Shown: piece after piece, positions 1-7,676 of the stretch
Layout of the letters: every line of letters starts with the position of its first letter
Position numbering within the stretch: the first letter of the stretch is position 1
Source: CAVZVZ01 sp963778895
Lineage (GTDB): Bacteria > Actinomycetota > Acidimicrobiia > Acidimicrobiales > Acidimicrobilacustridaceae
DNA length: 64,000 bases
Reading direction: 5' to 3'
Assembly: GCA_963778895.1 (NCBI GenBank)
Contig: CAVZVZ010000002.1
Span: 868,001-932,000 of the forward strand
Notes under the pieces: model-generated
The model's input: only the letters and a program-made list of their open reading frames with translations
The model's database searches: none
Told to the model about the DNA's origin: nothing
Made by a program: the position numbers and the translations under genes

Positions 1-120
1 TACCTGCGGACTCGGCTTGAAAACCGGCTTCGACCTGCGCAATCCGCTAGTCCGACGGTGACCGCTGATTACCGGCTCTGGCCGCGCTCCCGCGTCCTGC
101 ACGCTGTCCTGGAAGGATGA
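1..120 (+). CDS. Possible 3' end of a gene entering from the left edge
   Basis: Frame 1 is open from the first base to a TGA at 118-120 and encodes about 39 residues that are rich in Arg and Leu. No start or family is visible because the window begins inside it. The stretch from 121 to 203 holds no gene. The reading frame may be chance in DNA this rich in GC, so this is only a candidate. Confidence 0.2.
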   Translation, partial: YLRTRLENRLRPAQSASPTVTADYRLWPRSRVLHAVLEG

Positions 121-203
121 CCACCGATGGCATGGCTTGGCGACAACTAGGTCAGCGCGGCGGAAGCACGCTCGGATGCGCAGCGAGCTGGTGCATCAAG
201 CGA

Positions 204-2651
204 TCATTCGACCACGCGTAGGGTGCCGGGGATGTCCATGCGACGGAGCCGGCGGATGGTGAGCAGAGGCGCGAGGCCGACGGCTATCACGCTGAGCGTC
301 ACGGCGGTGAGCACCGTGCTGGGCGACACGACGATGTCCATGCGCATGTCGGGCATGGTCGTCGCCATCGTGGTCGTGATGATCCAGCGGTTCAGCAACA
401 GCCCGACACCGACGCCGACTGCGGTACCGAGGAGGCCGATCAACAGACCCTCCGCCGTCTCGAGGCCCAGGACCCGCCGCACCGGCATCCCGAAGGCGAA
501 AAGCGTGGCCCGCTCCCGAGCGCGCTCGTCCGCGTTGATGCCGGTGGCGTTGTACGCGATGAGCAGCGCGAGGACCAGGATGAACATCTCCAACACCTGG
601 AAGATGCCGGTGAACTCCTGCAGGCTGTCCTCCGCGACTTGGGTACTGACCGCTACAGGCTGCACCGAGGTCACCCCCGGTACGGTGAACAGCTCCCGCT
701 GGACGTCATCGGGCGTGGCGCCTGCGGCCGGCAGCAGGTAAGCCGCGTTGGCCAAGCCCGATACGCCGAAGGTGTCGAGCTGCGATCGGTCGATGTACGC
801 GGTGAACCGGAAGGGGCTCGGTTGGATCGCGGCGACGAGCATCGGCGTCCGCACGATCGCGAAGCCGTCGCCTTGGCGCGACGGGTGCTCGAGGGTGACG
901 GTGTCGCCCACCGTTACGCCCAGATCCTCGGCGGCCTTTCTGGCCAGCACGAGCCCTGCTCGGTCCGCGCCGAGCCCTCCCTTCTCGAGGGTGGGTTTCC
1001 ACACGTCGCTGTCGAGGTCGATGGCCTCGAGCGCAACGTCGATGGCGTCGTGGCCCGGAGTCGACAACGTGCCCCCGATTCGGAGCACGGGTTCCACGGC
1101 GCCGACCGAGTCTGCTGCCGTCACTGCGGTCAGCTCCGGGCCGCCCTCGACGACGAAGCCGTCGAGCGTCGCGAACACGCGATCGGGGTGGTGGCCGAGC
1201 AGCTCGGTCTTGTTGCGTTCCATGGTGACGGTGAACGAGTCGAGCAGTCCGAGGACGACCACGAGGGCGGTGACGGCGGCACCGATGCCGAGCGCGGTGA
1301 GAACGGTTCGGCGGGGCGCGCGCAAGACGTTGCCGAGTGGCATGCGGCGGAAGGCGCCCACCGGCCAGCGGAGGCGGCGCAGCAGCGGCGCGATGCCGCT
1401 GTGCGCGGAGGCGTGGGTGGTGGTGATGGCGTCGACCGGCATCACCCGCACCGCCCGCCACACCGGCCAGGCGGTCGCGAGGAACGGCAGTACGAACCCG
1501 ATGGCGGCGCCGCGCAGGAACATGCCCGGTTGCCAGGGCGTCCGCCACACCGGGAGGGGCAGGATCGACTCGAACACCGGCCGGATGGCGGCCATCACCA
1601 CCAAGGTCATGACCACTCCGAGGGCTGCACCCGCGAACGCGATCTGGGCGCCGACCAGCAACGGGCGCACGGCCAGTCGCCGGCGCGACCAACCCATGGC
1701 CATGCCGATGCCGATCTCGCGGCGCTGCGCCTCCACCATCCGACTGGCGAGGTTGAACGCCCCGAAGGCGGCACCGGCCAGGATGAGGGCGGCGAGGATG
1801 TTCCAGAACTTCTGGTCGCCCTCGATGTCGTCGTACAGCACGCGGTAGGAGACCTCGTCCCGGGTCTGCATCACCGTCGCGCCGAGGCCGATGCCCGACG
1901 CGGCGAACGCTGACTCGACCTCACGGGCGGCGGACGCCGGGTCGACCCCAGGTGACAGCTGGAGGATCAGGTCGTTCACCCGACCCGGTCGCCCGGCCAG
2001 CTGCTGGGCGGTCGGCAACGAGGTGAACAACACCGCGAAGTTGGCTTCGGCGAAGAAGCCGCCCTCCTCGGTCATCACGAAGAAGTACTCGGGGCTGTAC
2101 GCGTTGCCGACGCTGGTCATCTCTTGGCCGCCGGCGACGCGCAGCGTGTGGCCGGGTGGGAGGTCGTAGAAACCGGCGAAGTTCCGTTCGAGCAGCACGA
2201 CGGGTTGGCCGGCGTCCGATTCGGTCAGCTGTCGCCCACTGCCCTCGGGGACGTACGCGGTGTTCACGTGCGGGCCGCCATCGGTGAGGTCCATCCCGAC
2301 CACGCGACCGGGCACGAGGATCGACCTGTCGGCCGTGCTGGCGTCGACCTGGGTGTCGGCGATGAACCGCTCCTCGGCGGAGGCGACGATGCCGGGATCG
2401 GGGAGGGTGGCCAACACTGCCGCCATCTCCCCGGCCGGAGCGTCCACGCCCTCGGCGGTGGTCACCCGCAGCGAGTACATGTGGAGCATGGCGAAGGATT
2501 CGTCGTTCGACTGCCGGCGCCATGCCGCGGTGCTCCCGAGTCCGGCGTACACGCCGGTGCCGATGGCGATGATGAGCGCGATGGCGAGAACCTGGGCCCA
2601 GCGACGCCGCAAGTCCCTGGCCGCCCATCGGAGCGTGAAGAAGAAGCCCAC
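204..2651 (-). CDS. ABC transporter permease, FtsX/MacB type
   Basis: 815-residue integral membrane protein with two FtsX-type permease modules. One transmembrane helix lies near residues 20-38, a large extracytoplasmic MacB-like region follows, and helix clusters lie near 285-400, 445-470 and in the C-terminal 130 residues. This is the usual layout of MacB/LolCE-type exporters. The start is GTG at 2651, nine bases downstream of the stop of the ATPase gene, so the two genes form one operon and probably one complex. The substrate (lipid, lipoprotein, peptide or drug) cannot be read from the sequence. Confidence 0.9.
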   Translation of the reverse strand: MGFFFTLRWAARDLRRRWAQVLAIALIIAIGTGVYAGLGSTAAWRRQSNDESFAMLHMYSLRVTTAEGVDAPAGEMAAVLATLPDPGIVASAEERFIADTQVDASTADRSILVPGRVVGMDLTDGGPHVNTAYVPEGSGRQLTESDAGQPVVLLERNFAGFYDLPPGHTLRVAGGQEMTSVGNAYSPEYFFVMTEEGGFFAEANFAVLFTSLPTAQQLAGRPGRVNDLILQLSPGVDPASAAREVESAFAASGIGLGATVMQTRDEVSYRVLYDDIEGDQKFWNILAALILAGAAFGAFNLASRMVEAQRREIGIGMAMGWSRRRLAVRPLLVGAQIAFAGAALGVVMTLVVMAAIRPVFESILPLPVWRTPWQPGMFLRGAAIGFVLPFLATAWPVWRAVRVMPVDAITTTHASAHSGIAPLLRRLRWPVGAFRRMPLGNVLRAPRRTVLTALGIGAAVTALVVVLGLLDSFTVTMERNKTELLGHHPDRVFATLDGFVVEGGPELTAVTAADSVGAVEPVLRIGGTLSTPGHDAIDVALEAIDLDSDVWKPTLEKGGLGADRAGLVLARKAAEDLGVTVGDTVTLEHPSRQGDGFAIVRTPMLVAAIQPSPFRFTAYIDRSQLDTFGVSGLANAAYLLPAAGATPDDVQRELFTVPGVTSVQPVAVSTQVAEDSLQEFTGIFQVLEMFILVLALLIAYNATGINADERARERATLFAFGMPVRRVLGLETAEGLLIGLLGTAVGVGVGLLLNRWIITTTMATTMPDMRMDIVVSPSTVLTAVTLSVIAVGLAPLLTIRRLRRMDIPGTLRVVE

Positions 2652-2660
2652 CGTGGCCGC

Positions 2661-3449
2661 TTACCAGTGCAAGTCGCTGATCACGGCCCGGCCACCCGGA
2701 GGCGGCCCGTCGCTGGCCACCCGACCACTCGACAACTCGACGACTCGGTCGGCCACCCGCGAGATCTCTCGGTTGTGCGTGACCACGAGGACGGTACGGC
2801 CGGCGTCGGCCTGCTCCTGCAGCAGTTGCAGGATCTGGACTCCGGTGCGGAAGTCCAGGTCGCCTGTGGGCTCGTCGGCCACGAGTAGGGGGTTGCCCGT
2901 GGCGAGCGCACGGGCGATGGCCACGCGCTGTTGCTCGCCACCGGACAGCTCGCTCGGGTAGTGGTTGAGCCGTTCGGACAGACCCACCTGCTCGAGCCCG
3001 TCGCTCGCCGATTGGCGGGCCGCCTTGGCTGATCCGGCGATCTCCGCACCGCATTGCACGTTCTCGAGGGCGGTGAGTGTGGGGAACAGATTGAACGTCT
3101 GGAAGATGAACGACACGACCTCGCGCCGGAAGGCGAAGAGCTCACCTCTGTTCATATCGGTGATCTCCCGGCCGGCGACAACGGCCCGTCCCTCGGTGGG
3201 TGTGTCGAGGGCGCCGATGATGTTGAGCAAGGTCGACTTGCCGCTGCCTGACGGGCCGAGCACCACCACGAACTCACCCTGATCGACCTCGAGATCGACG
3301 CCGCGGAGGGCGTACACCTCGCTCTCGCCCACCTGGTAGCGGCGCGAAACGCCGTCGAGCTTCACCATCGTGGGCACGCCCGGCCGATGGCCCGGGTGTG
3401 TTCCCGCCGGCGAAGGCCGTTGGGCCGGGGCGTCGGGCTCCATGCTCAT
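2661..3449 (-). CDS. ABC transporter ATP-binding protein, LolD/MacB type
   Basis: Nucleotide-binding subunit of the exporter encoded just downstream. The complete ATPase motif set is visible: Walker A GPSGSGKS, a Q-loop (FQTFNLFP), signature LSGGEQQR, Walker B LLVADEPTGDLD and the H-loop VTHN. The core begins at the ATG at 3368; 5' of it lies a 25-30 residue Pro/His-rich lead. Possible starts are 3518, 3449, 3443 and 3368. I chose 3449 because a short G-rich run precedes it, but the start is uncertain. The protein energises lipid or peptide export by the partner permease. Confidence 0.9.
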   Translation of the reverse strand: MSMEPDAPAQRPSPAGTHPGHRPGVPTMVKLDGVSRRYQVGESEVYALRGVDLEVDQGEFVVVLGPSGSGKSTLLNIIGALDTPTEGRAVVAGREITDMNRGELFAFRREVVSFIFQTFNLFPTLTALENVQCGAEIAGSAKAARQSASDGLEQVGLSERLNHYPSELSGGEQQRVAIARALATGNPLLVADEPTGDLDFRTGVQILQLLQEQADAGRTVLVVTHNREISRVADRVVELSSGRVASDGPPPGGRAVISDLHW

Positions 3450-3575
3450 CCCCGAATAGTGGTCGTGCACCGCTGAGCGGAGTAGGGCCTTCCGGCACAT
3501 CACCGACACACAGGTCACCAGGTTCTGGTGAGCTAACCCCGGCTGTCCGACCAGCGCGACCGTCCTCGCGTGCAG

Positions 3576-4052
3576 TCAGACGGACCGGTCGCGCGGTTCG
3601 AGGACGACCACCGGCGTGTCGATCGACCGCAGGGCGGCATAGCCATCGAGCCCCTCGTCGAGCTCGGCCCAGCGCTGCCACAGTCGATCTCGCTCCTCCC
3701 CCGCGGCCGCAAACGCGTGGACCGGGCGCGTCGGCTGGCGCGCCAAACGAACGATGGCATCCGGGTGCGCCTCCAGGTTGAGCCACCAGCAGGGATGGCC
3801 CTCGTCCCAGCCGTTCATCGCGAGCACGACGAGATTCGGGCCGTCGTCGATGTAGCCGACTATGACACTGCGCGGTTGCCCAGACTTCCGCCCGATGGTC
3901 GTAAGGCGCAGCGCCCCCCAACCGCGCTTGCTCGACGTGGTCCACAAGAACCGGCCACCGCTGAGCCTGTTGAGCACCCGATGACAGCGCCAGAACAAGT
4001 GCTTGAACCACGCCGGCGGCAGTTTCGGAGGTTGGGTTGCCGTCTTGCTCAT
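3576..4052 (-). CDS. Deazaflavin (F420)-dependent nitroreductase family protein
   Basis: 158-residue protein of the DUF385/Ddn-like family, whose characterised members use the deazaflavin F420H2 in actinobacteria. The family core is recognisable: TTIGRKSGQPRSV near residues 50-62, followed by a strand reading LVVLAMNGWDEGHPCWWLNL and a YAALRSIDTPVVVLEP end. The start at 4052 is supported by a GGGAGGT ribosome-binding site about ten bases upstream; a longer frame to 4199 lacks such a site. The gene stands alone between the ABC operon and the CDF-like gene. The substrate is unknown. Confidence 0.85.
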   Translation of the reverse strand: MSKTATQPPKLPPAWFKHLFWRCHRVLNRLSGGRFLWTTSSKRGWGALRLTTIGRKSGQPRSVIVGYIDDGPNLVVLAMNGWDEGHPCWWLNLEAHPDAIVRLARQPTRPVHAFAAAGEERDRLWQRWAELDEGLDGYAALRSIDTPVVVLEPRDRSV

Positions 4053-4245
4053 AGCTGTACCTCCCTCGCACGGCGAACTGGACGCCACGCGCTCCTGGCC
4101 GTTCGGAAAAGACCTGGCGTAGAGCCTCACCGGGTGCCCAGTTCTCCGAAAGGGCCGAACGTCACGATTGAGCCAATCGAGTGTCGAGGGCTCTCGCATC
4201 GTGTGAACGGTGCGCTACCGGACATGCGGGTGATGCTGGGGAGCC

Positions 4246-4902
4246 CTACCCGTCCCCACCGCTGGTCATCGGCTCGTCGGAGTGGGGCGCGGATGCTCGC
4301 CAGTGTTCTCCGCCTTCGTTAATGGCGAAGCCGGCGACGACGAGTGCCGCGGTGGCGTCGGTCCACCACCAGCCGCGGAGCGCGTTGAAAACGAGCGCGA
4401 TGAGGATGCCGATGCTGAGGCAGCCGTCGAGGAAGGTCATCGCAGCCTCGGCGCGGAGGGTCTCGCTGCCGAGCTCAGAGGCGGTGGTGCGCTTGAGGCG
4501 AGCAAGGCCGAACATGACGACCGCCGTAACGGCGAGATAGGCGATGCCGAGGGATGACTCGTCGGGTCGCTCGGCGAGCGCGAGGCTGCGGACGCTCATC
4601 ACGATCAGGAAGGCGGCGAGCGTCCAGAACGCACCGGCGATCAGCCGCAAGGCGCGGTGGATGCGCCGGTCACCGGGATCGTGGCGGTCGTCTCGAAGGT
4701 TCCGGATCACGACGGTGGAAGCGAAGATCTCGATGAGTGAGTCCAGGCCGAACGCGATGAGAGCGAGCGAGCGGGCCTGCCAGCCAAGCGAGATCGTGAC
4801 GACGACCTCCATGGCGTTCCATCCGTTGGTCCCCCATTCGAGGCGAAGGCCGCGGAGGCGCAGCTGTTCGGTCGTCCGCTCCGTCGCCATCTCGTAGTCC
4901 AT
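4246..4902 (-). CDS. Cation-efflux (CDF)-like membrane protein
   Basis: 218-residue protein with five to six predicted transmembrane helices that resembles the membrane half of cation diffusion facilitators. The FGLDSLIE sequence in the second helix matches the usual metal-site region (xxxD), and WWWTDATAALVVAGFA lies where the fifth helix carries its HxxxD/DxxxD site. The protein has only one Asp there and no cytoplasmic C-terminal domain. It may therefore be a divergent or non-transporting relative. An alternative ATG lies at 4890. Nothing else in the neighbourhood suggests metal handling. Confidence 0.65.
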   Translation of the reverse strand: MDYEMATERTTEQLRLRGLRLEWGTNGWNAMEVVVTISLGWQARSLALIAFGLDSLIEIFASTVVIRNLRDDRHDPGDRRIHRALRLIAGAFWTLAAFLIVMSVRSLALAERPDESSLGIAYLAVTAVVMFGLARLKRTTASELGSETLRAEAAMTFLDGCLSIGILIALVFNALRGWWWTDATAALVVAGFAINEGGEHWRASAPHSDEPMTSGGDG

Positions 4903-4995
4903 CGCCTGAGACTCGCACCCGCGCGTTCCGATCGGAAGAGTCAGTGGTCACATCACCGACAGCCGGGTCGCGGTCCGATCCACGATTGCCGCGAC

Positions 4996-5157
4996 TCATT
5001 TGCTCGGCGAGTGCGAGGGGCCGTCGAATAGCCGACGTACTACAGGCCAGAGGTCGCCGTGATGCACAACAGGCCAGTGGTCGTCGACGCAGAGGAAGTC
5101 GATCGAGGGTTCAGCCCAGGACCGGTGAGCATCGTTGATGTGCCAGCTCGGGACCAT
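4996..5157 (-). pseudogene. Short coding-like fragment, unknown family
   Basis: A 53-residue frame beginning MVPSWHINDAHRSW and containing IDFLCVDDHWPVVHHG. Its composition looks like real protein rather than antisense shadow. The frame continues upstream for a few codons (AWE) before a stop, so it could be the 3' end of a larger broken gene. It lies next to the decayed DUF3987 remnant on the same strand and is probably part of the same element. I do not recognise the family. The bases 5158-5352 between the two hold nothing I can support. Confidence 0.3.
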
Positions 5158-5352
5158 CACTTCCCATGCGACCTAACGCAGGGTCTCGTCTCCGATGTGA
5201 ACGCCGCGTTGATGCCACTTGCGAACACATTCCGGGAGCAGAAGTCGAGGAATGCCGCTCCCTCTGTTGGTTTGCTCCAGCGCGTCGGCTGCATTTCAAC
5301 CTGCGGGAGAAGCGGAGAAGGCGTAGGAAGTCGATGCAGCCTGCCCAGCCCT

Positions 5353-5835
5353 CTATTGCGCATGTCCGCTTTCTCCGCAGACGACGGTGACGGTTCGGGG
5401 TCTGCCGTCGGTGTCGAGCTTGTGAGATTCGGCAAGCCCAAGCGATTCCAGAAGGTCACGTGCTTTGCTCAGTCCGCTTGGCTTTCACGTGGCCGCCGAA
5501 TCGCTTGTTTTGCTGTGGCGTCGAGCCCTTGTTCGCCCGCGTTCACCAGGTAGCCGTGGAGCCGGTCCGCGATTGTCGCCGGTGGTGATCGTTCCGAAGA
5601 TGTCGACCGCGGTCGACTCGCAGTAGTTCCATACTGCGAGCGCAGCCCGCACATGCGGCTCATCGATCATTCGGCTGCCGTCGATCGTGCGTATAGGAGC
5701 GACAGGCGAAGCACCTGTGGCTCAGCTCGTGCGGTGACACTGCGAGGAAGGACGCCGCCCTTCTGGCGCCGTCCTACCTCGGCCAGCGCTTCGAGCGTTG
5801 ACAGTGCCTCGATTGAACGGCGGGCACGTCACCGC
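5353..5835 (-). pseudogene. C-terminal remnant of a DUF3987-type helicase/primase-like gene
   Basis: Read across frames on the minus strand this gives the typical C-terminal part of DUF3987 proteins of phages and integrative elements: EPQVLRLSLLYA, then IDEPHVRAALAVWNYCE, DIFG, a short FGGHVKAKR winged-helix-like piece, LLESLGLAESHKL and DTDGRPRTVTVV, ending at TAG 5353. At least four frame changes occur in 480 bases (near 5695, 5580, 5510 and 5470). An in-frame TGA blocks the frame near 5836, and no N-terminal two-thirds of the family is present upstream. The gene is therefore truncated as well as shifted. DUF3987 proteins normally carry a P-loop ATPase domain, which is absent. Confidence 0.7.
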
Positions 5836-5854
5836 GCCGCATAAGCCTCGCCGC

Positions 5855-6059
5855 TCAACCGGGCCAGTCGAGATTCAAGGGGCGGTGCTCTTTCCAGCCC
5901 TTGCTACCCACACACATCGGGTGGACCAAGCGCTTGGGACCAGCGGTGACGACGATGTGGCCGTCGTAGTCCGTGCGGGTCGACCTGCGTGCCGATGACG
6001 GCCTCACCTGTGAGGAGTTGCTGGCAGACAACGCATCGGTGCTCCTCGGCGTGAGACAT
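5855..6059 (-). pseudogene. Small Cys/His protein, frameshifted, unknown function
   Basis: Begins MSHAEEHRCVVCQQLL at 6059 and, after a one-base shift near 5975, continues DYDGHIVVTAGPKRLVHPMC to a TGA at 5855. Together this is about 68 residues with a CxxC and a later HPMC, suggesting a small zinc-binding fold. It ends directly before the DUF3987 remnant on the same strand and was probably part of the same element. The single shift could be a sequencing error, so the gene itself may be intact. Confidence 0.4.
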
Positions 6060-6090
6060 CAGACTCCAAGGTATGAGCGCCCTGTCACAG

Positions 6091-6129
6091 GGCGTAGGGC
6101 CGAAGGACCCCTACCCGACGATTTGTCGG
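6091..6129 (+). repeat. Two-hairpin motif, copy A
   Basis: 39-base segment that recurs at 6349-6387 with 32 of 39 positions identical. Two short hairpins can be drawn. One is GTAGGG with CCCcTAC around a CCGAAGGA loop. The other is CCGAC-GATTT-GTCGG. A further perfect hairpin, CGCCCTG-TCA-CAGGGCG, overlaps it at 6078-6094. No gene is convincingly encoded here. It could be an RNA element or a short dispersed repeat. Confidence 0.55.
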
Positions 6130-6242
6130 CAGAGGGCCTCTCCGCCGAGTTGTTGGCACTCACGTCCTTCAGCGGGAGTCGGACATCCGAACCAGTTCGT
6201 TGGTCGGTTCACGAATAAGTCCTATGAGGCCCATGCACCTGG

Positions 6243-6287
6243 AACGCCAAGGGGCCGCCCCGGCGTGGCAGGACGGCCCTTGGCGTT
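6243..6287 (+). terminator. Strong hairpin, probable terminator
   Basis: The arms AACGCCAAGGGGCCG and CGGCCCTTGGCGTT pair over 14 positions with a single bulged C, around a 16-base loop, and are followed by TGTTG. It lies between the two copies of the 39-base motif. The T tract is short, so it may act in either direction or be a transcript-stabilising structure. Confidence 0.6.
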
Positions 6288-6348
6288 TGTTGCGGTTGCG
6301 AATTGGACTGCTGCCGCAGTTGTCCGTGTATCAGTTGCTGCCGCACCC

Positions 6349-6387
6349 GACGTAGGGTCGAAAGTCCCCGACTCGGCGATTTGTCGG
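6349..6387 (+). repeat. Two-hairpin motif, copy B
   Basis: Second copy of the 6091-6129 motif. The changes largely keep the hairpins: the loop reads TCGAAAGT, and the second stem swaps an A-U for a G-U pair (CGGC with GTCG). The motif directly precedes the small open frame at 6408-6584, with about 20 bases between them. Confidence 0.55.
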
Positions 6388-6407
6388 TGCGGTAAGAGCC
6401 CTTCCCG

Positions 6408-6584
6408 TTGAGCGTCGAAGACCTTGAGCGGTTGCGGCGCAGCATCGCGATGTTAGGACCGGGTCAGCCGGCTCTCGACCGGGAGGACGCGCTGAGTCTG
6501 TTCGCCGAGATGCAGGACGTCCGTCGCGACCTCGACCAGCTTGAGCGCGGACTGCGTCGCCTGGTTGACCGGAACGCCGTGTGA
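6408..6584 (+). CDS. Small coiled-coil-like protein, hypothetical
   Basis: 58-codon frame from a TTG at 6408 (or 45 codons from the ATG at 6450). It encodes a helical, charged peptide with heptad-like Leu spacing: VEDLERLRRSI, then LFAEMQDVRRDLDQLERGLRRL. No clear ribosome-binding site precedes the TTG. The composition supports a real product, possibly a leftover or cargo of the decayed element. The following 6585-6701 shows no gene. Confidence 0.35.
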   Translation: MSVEDLERLRRSIAMLGPGQPALDREDALSLFAEMQDVRRDLDQLERGLRRLVDRNAV

Positions 6585-6701
6585 ACCAGGACAGTCCTCA
6601 GCCAGTCCTCAGTTTGTCGAGAAACGCTGGAAACTGACGACAACCACCCGGTAGACGAATCGGCTGGTCAGGCCGAATTTCGCCCCGTTTCGGCTTGTGG
6701 T

Positions 6702-7088
6702 GACGGTGAGCCGGCCTGTAGGCGGGGTTCTGTCCAGCGCCCGGAGGCGCCTGGGTGACCATCTCTCTATGCGGCCTACCAGTGGGTGCCCCCGTGAGAG
6801 GGAGCGAGCGGGCCGCTCATGCCCAACATTTGGCCTTGCTCCGGGTGGGGTTTACCGAGCCACCCCGGTTACCCGGGATGCTGGTGGTCTCTTACACCAC
6901 CGTTTCACCCTTACCTGTGCCAGAAGAACGATGGTGCCAGGCCATCGGCGGTCTGTTCTCTGTGGCACTTTCCTTCGGATCACTCCGACTGGCCGTTAGC
7001 CAGCACCCTGCCCTGCGGAGCCCCGACCTTCCTCGACGACATCATCCCGAAGGACCCATCGCCGCGGTCACCCAGCCGGCTCACCGTC
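6702..7088 (-). ncRNA. rnpB: RNase P RNA, bacterial class A
   Basis: Catalytic RNA that removes 5' leaders from tRNA precursors together with the RnpA protein. On the minus strand the conserved blocks appear in order: GGGGCTCCGCAGGGCAGGGT, GGCTAACGGCC, GTGCCACAGAGAACAGACCG, GGTAAGGGTGAAACGG and CAGAACCCCGCCTAC. The ends pair with each other, GACGGTGAGCCGGC at 7088-7075 with GCCGGCTCACCGTC at 6715-6702, forming helix P1 and fixing the limits at about 387 nt. Both the sequence blocks and the length fit the actinobacterial type. Frames on the plus strand across this segment are shadows. Confidence 0.95.
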
Positions 7089-7118
7089 GAACGACCATTG
7101 TGCCCGATCATCAGCCGT

Positions 7119-7164
7119 ACTGGCAGCGAAACTGCGCGCTATAGCGCGCAGTTTGCCTGCCAGT
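7119..7164. terminator. 46-base inverted repeat between rnpB and the cupredoxin operon
   Basis: Two 23-base arms match at 21 positions: ACTGGCAG..AAACTGCGCGC against GCGCGCAGTTT..CTGCCAGT, with TATA at the centre. It follows the stop of the last gene of the copper-protein set (7205) on the minus strand and precedes rnpB, so it is well placed as that operon's terminator. There is no long T tract. Confidence 0.65.
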
Positions 7165-7204
7165 TCGGTGGGGGTGGGGTCTGGGGTGGGAGGATACGAC
7201 GCGG

Positions 7205-7626
7205 TCAGCCGGCGCTGACGGTGACGGTGCCCGACATGCACGTCAGGGTGGATGCTGCAGAAGTAGGCGTAGGTGCCCGGCGTTCTGAACGTCTGCACGA
7301 AGCTCTGACCGGGTTCGATCCCGGTCGAGTCCCACAGCTTCGACCCGTCGGGCAGTGGCCTCGGTGTCACCGTGTGCTTGCTGTTGCCGTCGTTCTTCCA
7401 CGTGACCGTGTCGCCGACTTTGACCGACTCGTCGCCCGGGTTGAACGAGAACTCGACCACTTCGACGGTCGGGCCCGTGTTGACCGCTGGCTGGGGCCGA
7501 CGTCGTCGTGGAGGATGACGACGCCGAGGCGGTGTCGACTTTCTTGTCACTGCTGCACGCGCCCAGAACCAGTGGCGCGCACAACGTCAGCGCCGCGACC
7601 GCGGCAACTCGGTGGCCTCGCGTCAT
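7205..7626 (-). CDS. Plastocyanin-like cupredoxin lipoprotein (two frame breaks)
   Basis: Exported blue-copper-type protein anchored to the membrane outer face. The N-terminus has a Lys-poor hydrophobic signal and a lipobox VLGAC (Cys 24), then an acidic/Ser-Thr linker, then the cupredoxin fold starting VEVVEFSFNPG with DTVTWKNDGNSKHTV (first His ligand) and YFCSIHPDV. The start at 7626 follows GAGGAGA. Frame breaks lie near 7490 (linker) and near 7232. In the corrected frame the end reads MSGTVTVSAG, which restores a Met ligand in C-x2-H-x4-M spacing. It is the last gene of the four-gene copper/ferritin-like set. Confidence 0.8.
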
Positions 7627-7676
7627 TGCTGTCTCCTCGCGATCGCGCCTTCCAACGAAGACGGTCCTGAGCGAAG

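Noticed and set aside
1..120. CTTGAAA loop suggesting a tRNA-Ser (TGA)
   Set aside because: The anticodon-like loop lacks flanking stems of correct length, and no acceptor stem, T arm or GTTCGA box is present.
5059..5553. 164-residue plus-strand frame
   Set aside because: Low-complexity, without a motif, and it overlaps the minus-strand DUF3987 remnant, which has clear family similarity.
6702..7130. Plus-strand frames over the rnpB region
   Set aside because: The minus strand carries all conserved RNase P RNA blocks, and the frames have no similarity to any family.
7305..7345. GGGTTCGATCCCGGTCGAG, like a tRNA T arm
   Set aside because: It lies inside the cupredoxin gene (STGIEPGQ region on the minus strand). 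The rest of a tRNA cannot be folded around it.
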